DNA of 6,167 nt from Anaerolineae bacterium (GTDB taxonomy: Bacteria; Chloroflexota; Anaerolineae; Promineifilales; Promineifilaceae). Shown here piece by piece: positions 1 to 4,347 of this stretch. How positions within the stretch are numbered: the first letter of the stretch is position 1; every line of letters starts with the position of its first letter. The position numbers were made by a program, and so were the translations under genes. The notes beneath the pieces were generated by a model. That model searched no databases. It was not told the origin of the DNA and saw only the letters and a list, made by a program, of their open reading frames with translations. The stretch covers positions 1 to 6,167 of the forward strand of contig JACSSI010000324.1 in the NCBI GenBank assembly GCA_014879345.1, given 5' to 3'.

Positions 1-1565
1 CCCAGCGCGAATATCCCGCGCACTGGGGCCGGTTTGGGGATTACGGGTGTCGTCGTGCCTAATGGCATTTGGGTAGTGGTGGCTCCGTTGCTCGCCTTTC
101 CAGAGGTGGATTCCGCTAAAGAGACACCCGTAAATTGCTTCTTCTGTTGGGTCAGTGCGCCAGGAATATGTTCCTCTAGCACCAGATGGAAATTCGTGCC
201 GCCAAAGCCATAGGCACTGACGCCGCAGCGTCGCGGCGTGCCGTTGGGCGATGCCCATTCCCGTGCTTCATGATTCACAGCGAATGGGGTACGGCTAAAA
301 TCAATGTTGGGATTGGGTTCTTCCGCATTGAGGGTCGGCGGCAAAATCTTATGATGGAGCGCCAGGGTAGCCTTGAGCAGCCCGGCCGCCCCCGCCCCCG
401 CCTTCAAATGGCCGATATTGCTTTTGGCTGAACCAAGCGCGATGCTGCCGACCGCCGCCCCGCCAAATACTTTTGTCAAACTTTCCACTTCGGCCACATC
501 ACCCACCCGGGTAGACGTGCCATGTGCTTCAACCAGTGTGGCGCTGGCGGGGTCGAGTCCTGCATTTTCCCAGGCACGTTGGATAGAGAGGATTTGTCCC
601 ACCGGATTAGGCGCGGTGATGCCCTTGCCTTTGCCATCGCTGCTGCCACCCACACCACGAATGACGGCGTAAATTTTGTCGCCGTTTTGCTCCGCATCAG
701 ACAGCCGCTTTAATAGAAATGAGCCAGAGCCTTCACCCATGATAAAACCGTCTGCCCCAGCGCCAAAGGGGCGGCTGCCGGTGGCGCTCAACGCGCCGAT
801 TTTGCAGAATTTCACAAAGACAGGGGCGCCCATATTGCGGTCTACACCGCCAGTTAAAACGGCGTCAACCTGGTGTTGGGTGAGCAGTTCGATGGCGGCG
901 TTGATGGCGGCAAAGCTGGAGGCGCAGGCGGCGTCTGTGATGTAGTTGGGGCCGCGCAGATTGAGCATATTGGCAACCCGTCCCGAGACGATGTTGGGCA
1001 GTTCGCCGGGCATGGTATCTTCGGTGATGGCGGGAATGCGCTGGTCGATGGTGCTGTGCCATTCGCTGATGATTTGCTCGCGCACACTGCCGGGCAGTTG
1101 GTTGAAGGCGGTAGAGGTTTGCAGGGCGTCGGCATACTCGGGGAAGATGATGCGGTTCTGGGTGATGTAATGTTGTTCACCCCCCATGGCTGTGCCTAAA
1201 ATAACGCCGGTTTTTTCTGTGTTTAACGGCCGTTCTGGATACCCATAGTCCGCCAACGCTTCCGCCGCAATCGTCACTGCCCACTGCTGACCTTCATCCA
1301 TCGACGCGGCCACTTTCGGCGGCATCCGATACCGCTTCCAATCAAATTCAAAGCCACGCACCCAGCCGCCAATCTTGCTGTACGTCTTGTCAGGCGCATA
1401 GGGGTCGGCATCGTAGTAAAAATCAGGATTCCACCGTTCTGGCGGCACCTCGGTGATGCTATATTTTTTATTGACAATATTCTGCCAAAAAGCTGGCGCA
1501 TTCGGCGCATCTGGCAAAATCGCGCCTACCCCCACAATTGCAATCGCTCTGTCTGCTGAATCCAT
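1..1565 (-). CDS. PfaA/HglE-like type I polyketide synthase, N-terminal ketosynthase part (3' end outside window)
   Basis: The reading frame opens at 1565 and runs without a stop off the left edge: 521 residues plus two bases. Residues 7 to about 465 form one complete beta-ketoacyl synthase domain, which performs decarboxylative Claisen condensation of acyl and malonyl units. Visible catalytic residues are Cys214 in DAACASS, His348 in EAHGTST and His386 in SAKSNIGH, with Lys381; the glycine-rich end GFGGTNFH (453-460) is intact. The segment around residues 44-68 (RWNPDFYYDADP, then DKTYSKIGGWV) and DAACASS recall PfaA (polyunsaturated fatty acid synthase) and HglE (heterocyst glycolipid synthase) rather than modular antibiotic synthases. 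Residues 466-516 are a Thr/Pro/Lys-rich linker. In PfaA an acyltransferase and tandem acyl carriers would follow, but that part is not visible. The start is supported by GAGGT at 1571-1575, five to six bases upstream. It lies 103 bp downstream of the acyl-CoA dehydrogenase on the same strand. The ketosynthase call is firm; the subfamily and product are inferred. Confidence 0.93.
   Translation of the reverse strand, partial: MDSADRAIAIVGVGAILPDAPNAPAFWQNIVNKKYSITEVPPERWNPDFYYDADPYAPDKTYSKIGGWVRGFEFDWKRYRMPPKVAASMDEGQQWAVTIAAEALADYGYPERPLNTEKTGVILGTAMGGEQHYITQNRIIFPEYADALQTSTAFNQLPGSVREQIISEWHSTIDQRIPAITEDTMPGELPNIVSGRVANMLNLRGPNYITDAACASSFAAINAAIELLTQHQVDAVLTGGVDRNMGAPVFVKFCKIGALSATGSRPFGAGADGFIMGEGSGSFLLKRLSDAEQNGDKIYAVIRGVGGSSDGKGKGITAPNPVGQILSIQRAWENAGLDPASATLVEAHGTSTRVGDVAEVESLTKVFGGAAVGSIALGSAKSNIGHLKAGAGAAGLLKATLALHHKILPPTLNAEEPNPNIDFSRTPFAVNHEAREWASPNGTPRRCGVSAYGFGGTNFHLVLEEHIPGALTQQKKQFTGVSLAESTSGKASNGATTTQMPLGTTTPVIPKPAPVRGIFAL
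1225..1234. repeat. AACGGCCGTT palindrome, copy 1
   Basis: Perfect 10-bp palindrome inside the ketosynthase gene, where it encodes part of the ERPLN stretch (residues 111-115). Identical decamers occur at 3877-3886 and 4151-4160, both intergenic. Its core CGGCCG occurs eleven times in the window. The repeated presence is seen directly; any function is unknown. Confidence 0.6.
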
Positions 1566-1577
1566 CGGAAACCTCAA

Positions 1578-1671
1578 TAATTGTGAATTGTGGATAATTA
1601 ATGGTGAATTGTGAATGAACAGCCTCGCACTCATTCACAATTCGTAATTCACAATTCACAATTCACAATTA
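1578..1671. repeat. Heptamer-built long inverted repeat between the dehydrogenase and synthase genes
   Basis: The right side carries three tandem AATTCAC heptamers (1646-1666) plus a partial fourth; the left side carries the inverse GTGAATT at 1583-1589 and 1604-1610. Together they form a two-tier palindrome: an outer perfect 15-bp stem (1578-1592 with 1657-1671) and an inner perfect 12-bp stem (1607-1618 with 1631-1642) around a 12-base loop. The outer right arm ends exactly on the dehydrogenase stop codon (1669-1671), and the outer left arm ends seven bases from the synthase Shine-Dalgarno. There is no T-run on either strand, so it is not a classical intrinsic terminator. It resembles the short tandemly repeated heptamers known from filamentous cyanobacteria. 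In a read-through transcript it would fold into a large hairpin between the two cistrons. Confidence 0.85.
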
Positions 1672-3309
1672 CGCCTTAAACGCTTTATTCAACGCCCCTG
1701 CCACAAAATCCATGTCCTCAATCAAGCCCGCTTGCGCCTGGTAAATGCCCGGCAAATTCAAGGAGTTGGCTAGATTGGGGTCAGTTTGACCCACGCCAAT
1801 CGCCCAACGTAAGCCGTCGGTGGCTACTTTGAGAGCCGCATCACGGGCATGGATGCGGGACATAGCTTGACGGGTAGGTACATCCAGCCGGATTGCTTCC
1901 GTAGGTTTGTCTACCACCCGTTCAGCAAACATGGCGGCCGTTTCCACAAAGGCTATCAGTTCACCCAGGCGGAACAGCACATGCTGTTGGCGCGTCAACC
2001 GGTCAATGCGGCAGCGGTCTAAAATAACGGACAGCGCCCGCATCGCCATCGCGGCCGTGCCAGCGCCGTTGTCTGGCTGCTGAGTATGCAGCGCATCCAG
2101 TTTGTCCGCCCAATCGGTATAATAAGCGCCGCGAGATTTGAGATGGAGCTGCCAGCGGTCGCGGGCAATCGTCCATTCCATAATTTCAGACGTGCCTTCG
2201 TAAATGGTGGTGATACGCACATCCCGTTTGATTTTTTCCACCATGTACTCTTTGGTGTAACCGTAACCGCCCAGCGCCTGAATCGAATCTTCGGCCGCTT
2301 TGTTGCCAGCCTCAGTCGCCATGTATTTGGCGACAGCGCCTTCCGTTTGCAAGCCATGATCTTCATCGTCGCTGTCTAGCCGTTCTGCCACCCATTCAAT
2401 ATAAGAACGCGCCGCTTCCAAACGCACGGCATTCGGGACGATAAGTTTATGGGTATAGCCTTGTTTTTCGCTGAGGGGATCGCCGCCCTGGATGCGGTCT
2501 TGGGAATAGCGGATGGCGCGTTTGAGAGCCGCCCAGCCTGCGCCCATGCCAAAACAGCCCACCATCAAGCGCGTATAGCCAAATACGGCTTGGGCTTGTG
2601 CCAGACCTTGCCCTTCTACGCCGCCAATCAAGCGGTCGATGGGCGCATATACGTTATCTAAAAAGAGAGCGGCCGTGTTGCTGGCACGAATGCCATGTTT
2701 ATCTTCTTGCTTGCCCTTGGAGAAGCCTTCTGCATCTTTGTCGATGACAAACCAGCTTGGCCCACCAGGAGCCAGCGCCAGAATGGTGTAGAGGTCAGCG
2801 ACGCCACCATTGCTAATCCATTGCTTCTGCCCGCTGATTTTGTAGCCAACTACTTCACCATCTTCTTCGACGGGGACGGCTTTAGTGGTCATAACGGCGA
2901 GGTCGGAACCGGCTTGGGGTTCGGTAGCGCCGTAGGCCATGAGCAGCGCTTCTTCCGCCACTTTGCCCATCCACAGTGCTTTTTGCTCGTCTGTGCCGCC
3001 TACGCGGATGGGGTCGGAGCCAAGGAAGGTGGCGAGTACGCCGGTGGCGATGCCCAGGTCAATGGAGGCCATTAGTTCTGAAACCCGGTAAATGTCGTAA
3101 GCGCCACCGCCCAATCCCTCATATTCTTCGGGGATAAAGAGCAAGTGCAGCCCAAATTGCATGGGGTCATATAATTCTTGCAATACTTCGGTAGGGAATC
3201 GATCTTCATGATCTAATTCAAGCAAAAATTCGGGGGTCAACTTGTCCTCGGCATACCGTTTGAGGGTATCGAGAACCATGTCGCGTGTTTCTTGATCTAA
3301 TCCGGCCAT
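1669..3309 (-). CDS. Acyl-CoA dehydrogenase with C-terminal extension (VLCAD/ACAD9-like architecture)
   Basis: Complete 546-residue FAD flavoprotein of the acyl-CoA dehydrogenase family, which oxidises acyl-CoA thioesters to trans-2-enoyl-CoA and passes electrons to electron-transfer flavoprotein. The order is canonical: helical N-terminal domain (about 1-120); middle beta domain with YGATEPQAGSD (126-136) and KQWISNGG (162-169), which contact FAD and substrate; then the C-terminal helical domain with QALGGYGY (344-351). The catalytic base is Glu371 in IYEGTSEI. Typical family members stop near residue 380-390; here about 150 more helix-rich residues follow, as in very-long-chain dehydrogenase and ACAD9, where the extension aids membrane association or dimerisation. 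Whether it does so here is inference. No signal peptide is seen, so it should be cytoplasmic. The start is secured by a GGAGGAGG Shine-Dalgarno (3315-3322), five bases upstream of the ATG. A polyketide synthase follows on the same strand. Chain-length specificity cannot be read from sequence. Confidence 0.95.
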   Translation of the reverse strand: MAGLDQETRDMVLDTLKRYAEDKLTPEFLLELDHEDRFPTEVLQELYDPMQFGLHLLFIPEEYEGLGGGAYDIYRVSELMASIDLGIATGVLATFLGSDPIRVGGTDEQKALWMGKVAEEALLMAYGATEPQAGSDLAVMTTKAVPVEEDGEVVGYKISGQKQWISNGGVADLYTILALAPGGPSWFVIDKDAEGFSKGKQEDKHGIRASNTAALFLDNVYAPIDRLIGGVEGQGLAQAQAVFGYTRLMVGCFGMGAGWAALKRAIRYSQDRIQGGDPLSEKQGYTHKLIVPNAVRLEAARSYIEWVAERLDSDDEDHGLQTEGAVAKYMATEAGNKAAEDSIQALGGYGYTKEYMVEKIKRDVRITTIYEGTSEIMEWTIARDRWQLHLKSRGAYYTDWADKLDALHTQQPDNGAGTAAMAMRALSVILDRCRIDRLTRQQHVLFRLGELIAFVETAAMFAERVVDKPTEAIRLDVPTRQAMSRIHARDAALKVATDGLRWAIGVGQTDPNLANSLNLPGIYQAQAGLIEDMDFVAGALNKAFKA

Positions 3310-3404
3310 AGGAGCCTCCTCCTGAATAATAAGTTTCCCGGTGACACAAATAAAGACAGCGCAAGGTTTTTTAACTTTACGTAGTCGATCTTTTTTATTG
3401 TTTT

Positions 3405-3489
3405 GTGCTTTTTATTGGATGCAGTGGGATTCTGCTGGTTGCAATGTGGCTAGCGATGTTTGCTAAATAGATTTGCAAATAAAAAGCAC
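3405..3489. repeat. Perfect 12-bp inverted repeat with 61-bp spacer
   Basis: GTGCTTTTTATT at 3405-3416 is the exact reverse complement of AATAAAAAGCAC at 3478-3489. The right arm is also the T-rich tail of the minus-strand terminator, so the left arm looks like a copy of that tail in the opposite orientation. It could be a mutated second terminator tail for plus-strand transcription, a protein-binding pair, or chance in an AT-rich region. No stem sits directly before the left-arm tail. Confidence 0.5.
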
Positions 3490-3523
3490 CCAACTGCATA
3501 CCCAAGTATGCATCGTGGATGCT
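3477..3523 (-). terminator. Strong two-tier intrinsic terminator
   Basis: Read on the minus strand, an outer 7-bp stem (AGCATCC at 3523-3517 with GGGTGCT at 3491-3485, one G-U pair) encloses an inner perfect 7-bp stem (TGCATAC at 3512-3506 with GTATGCA at 3501-3495) closed by a TTGG loop. The stem runs directly into TTTTTATTT. The plus strand has no such tail, so the direction is clear. It would end transcription coming from the tRNA-Arg side and insulate the dehydrogenase gene. A competing 5-bp hairpin (GCATC 3510-3514 with GATGC 3518-3522) shares bases with both stems. Confidence 0.75.
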
Positions 3524-3540
3524 CCCCGACCTTATTTAGT

Positions 3541-3588
3541 TGTTCTATCTGTATAAGATTTACTCTTCATTTTAATACAGGTAGAACA
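3541..3588. repeat. 14-bp inverted repeat, 20-base loop
   Basis: TGTTCTATCTGTAT (3541-3554) faces ATACAGGTAGAACA (3575-3588). Thirteen pairs are Watson-Crick; the one exception is T3548 opposite G3581, which pairs as G-U if the plus strand is transcribed but is A opposite C on the minus-strand RNA. The loop is 20 AT-rich bases with no T-run after either arm, so it is not a terminator. It could be a dyad operator or the 5' hairpin of the candidate small RNA. Confidence 0.65.
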
Positions 3589-3719
3589 GTAAAAAGAGTG
3601 ACAAATGTAATGTATTTTTTGTGAAAAAAGGTACAAATATGACAGTGACTGGATTGATGGTGTAGAAAACTTCTTAACTATTGAGAGGCAAGTCGCTGGG
3701 CGATTCTTTCATAAAAAGA

Positions 3720-3792
3720 TGCCCCCGCCAGGACTCGAACCTGGGCACATGGCTTCGGAGGCCAATGCTCTGATCCACTGAGCTACGGGGGC
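3720..3792 (-). tRNA. tRNA-Arg (anticodon CCG)
   Basis: The 73 bases fold into a standard cloverleaf on the minus strand: acceptor GCCCCCG with CGGGGGC, D stem GCTC/GAGC with a 9-base loop, anticodon loop CTCCGAA, a 4-base variable loop, and T arm CCAGG-TTCGAGT-CCTGG. Anticodon CCG lies at 3758-3756 and reads the arginine codon CGG. The anticodon stem has a T-T mismatch at its outer pair (27-43), which is tolerable. The discriminator is A. The 3' CCA is not encoded (genomic sequence continues ATC), so a nucleotidyltransferase must add it. It stands alone, with its own promoter upstream and a terminator about 200 bases downstream. Confidence 0.96.
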
Positions 3793-3806
3793 AAATTGCG
3801 GCTGAG

Positions 3807-3835
3807 ATTCTGCCACAGGGGGTGGGAAATGTCAA
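3807..3835 (-). promoter_or_regulatory. Sigma70-type promoter of tRNA-Arg
   Basis: On the minus strand a perfect -35 TTGACA (3835-3830) is followed after exactly 17 bases by CAGAAT (3812-3807), a four-of-six match to TATAAT. Transcription would start near 3800, about eight bases before the mature tRNA 5' end at 3792, which is a typical short leader for a stable RNA. Confidence 0.8.
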
Positions 3836-3876
3836 ATGAAGGTGGCGGTTGGCGGATGATTGATTTGATGAAAGGA

Positions 3877-3886
3877 AACGGCCGTT
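3877..3886. repeat. AACGGCCGTT palindrome, copy 2
   Basis: Perfect 10-bp palindrome in the intergenic region upstream of the tRNA promoter, identical to the copies at 1225-1234 and 4151-4160. It has no obvious link to a promoter. Confidence 0.6.
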
Positions 3887-3932
3887 ACTATTAAAAATCC
3901 CGAATTTATGACAAATTGAGGTTGATTATAAA

Positions 3933-4052
3933 ATGGCTGGGCAAACTAACCAAAATTGGGTAGATGATATTCATGTCAATCACACAATAATCGTGACAAA
4001 ATACAGGGTGACATATGACATTAGTCAGTATCCAGGGGGTGCAAAAATATGA
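3933..4052 (+). CDS. Doubtful small ORF, 39 residues
   Basis: ATG at 3933 and TGA at 4050-4052 give 39 residues beginning MAGQTNQNWVDDIHVNHT and ending SQYPGGAKI. GAGG at 3918-3921 lies 11 bases upstream, a poor but possible ribosome site, and TTATAA just before the start could act as a -10. There is no signal peptide, membrane segment or recognisable motif. The residue mix looks protein-like (alternating hydrophobic and charged residues around IIVTKYRVTYDI), so it could be a small protein or a remnant of a decayed gene, but chance is equally likely. Confidence 0.2.
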   Translation: MAGQTNQNWVDDIHVNHTIIVTKYRVTYDISQYPGGAKI

Positions 4053-4148
4053 GACAATGCCGACGATTTTGGCTACTTCTTTAAACCGCCTAACAGATGT
4101 AGAGTATATTTGGTAGGGGTCGTATTTTCACAATTTATCCCACTCCTG

Positions 4149-4250
4149 CTAACGGCCGTTTTCCAGAATGGCGTGAACCACTGTTTTAGCATAACGGAAA
4201 GCGGGATAATCTTTAATAATCTTTGAAGGCTGATTAGATCGCTTTCCCAT
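4149..4250 (-). CDS. Doubtful small ORF, 33 residues
   Basis: On the minus strand, ATG at 4250-4248 and TAG at 4151-4149 give a 33-residue basic peptide beginning MGKRSNQPSKIIKDYPAF and ending AKTVVHAILENGR. A GGGGGA run lies three bases before the ATG, an unusually short spacing for a ribosome site. A GGAG and a 13-codon GTG frame follow the stop, which could be the eroded start of a second cistron. The final codons lie on the AACGGCCGTT palindrome. No family is recognised; it may be the remnant of a small gene pair. Confidence 0.2.
   Translation of the reverse strand: MGKRSNQPSKIIKDYPAFRYAKTVVHAILENGR
4151..4160. repeat. AACGGCCGTT palindrome, copy 3
   Basis: Third perfect copy of the 10-bp palindrome, 264 bp from copy 2 and in the same intergenic region. 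It overlaps the end of the doubtful minus-strand small ORF. Confidence 0.6.
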
Positions 4251-4310
4251 ATGTCCCCCACATTATGAGTTGCTCGATCATCTGTATGCGGTACAAGTGA
4301 TGGATTGGGA

Positions 4311-4340
4311 TATTGCTCATCGCAATACTCATCGAGGAGA
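4311..4340 (+). promoter_or_regulatory. hppA leader: small hairpin and Shine-Dalgarno
   Basis: A perfect 6-bp hairpin (TATTGC 4311-4316 with GCAATA 4322-4327, loop TCATC) ends six bases before the Shine-Dalgarno GAGGAGA (4334-4340). The ribosome site sits eight bases before ATG 4348 and 14 bases before the alternative ATG at 4354, which decides for the first. The hairpin leaves the ribosome site free; whether it regulates translation or stabilises the message is unknown. Confidence 0.5.
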
Positions 4341-4347
4341 TTTAACA

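Larger units (their letters stand above)
3477..3602 (-). ncRNA. Candidate small RNA, or structured 3' tail of the tRNA-Arg transcript
   Basis: On the minus strand, a 14-bp stem-loop (3588-3541) is followed after about 17 bases by the two-tier terminator (3523-3477). This is the layout of a short bacterial regulatory RNA of roughly 125 bases. A weak promoter-like pair, TTGTAC (3636-3631) and TACATT (3614-3609) with 16 bases between, lies just upstream and would start transcription near 3602. The promoter match is poor, so the same RNA could instead be the trailer of the tRNA transcript, removed during 3' processing. No known RNA family is recognised. Confidence 0.25.
3310..3719. other. AT-rich, apparently non-coding, structured intergenic region
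   Basis: Between the dehydrogenase start and the tRNA there is no credible ORF; the longest ATG frames seen are about a dozen codons. The stretch holds the dehydrogenase Shine-Dalgarno, a minus-strand terminator (3477-3523) and several inverted repeats, listed separately. It also contains a perfect 10-bp palindrome ATTTGCAAAT at 3471-3480. The dehydrogenase promoter must lie between 3323 and the terminator at 3477 if the gene is not read from upstream, but I found no convincing -35/-10 pair there. Confidence 0.7.
3793..4347. other. Intergenic region between tRNA-Arg and hppA
   Basis: This stretch of about 555 bases lacks a convincing gene. It contains the tRNA promoter (3807-3835), two copies of AACGGCCGTT, two small doubtful ORFs, a cluster of TGACA motifs (starting 3909, 3994, 4009 and 4016, with TGTCA at 3974), and the hppA leader with its hairpin and Shine-Dalgarno. 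GATAAT at 4205-4210 is a fair -10 candidate for hppA, but no good -35 lies 16-18 bases upstream, so the hppA promoter is unresolved. The TTG-started minus-strand frame at 4073-4348 is not convincing. Confidence 0.7.

Noticed and set aside
854..1199. Frames of 65-108 residues on both strands inside the ketosynthase gene
   Set aside because: They are shadows of the strongly supported ketosynthase frame; their products are low-complexity His/Arg- or Pro/Ser-rich translations.
1468..1659. Minus-strand 63-residue frame beginning MNCELRIVNECEAV
   Set aside because: Its first part is the AATTCAC repeat translated, and the rest overlaps the synthase start in another frame.
1578..1671. CRISPR array
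   Set aside because: The repeat unit is only seven bases, directly tandem and without spacers, and it forms one palindrome.
2695..3075. Plus-strand 126-residue frame opposite the dehydrogenase
   Set aside because: It lies wholly antisense to conserved FAD- and substrate-binding coding sequence and has no ribosome site or motif.
3541..3588. Terminator, or terminal inverted repeats of an insertion sequence
   Set aside because: Neither arm is followed by a T-run, and there is no transposase or target duplication around the repeat.
3720..3792. Integration site of a mobile element at the tRNA gene
   Set aside because: No second copy of the tRNA 3' end and no integrase gene lie in the window.
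4205..4210. GATAAT as the -10 element of the hppA promoter
   Set aside because: The hexamer is good, but nothing resembling TTGACA lies 16-18 bases upstream, so it is mentioned only as a candidate.
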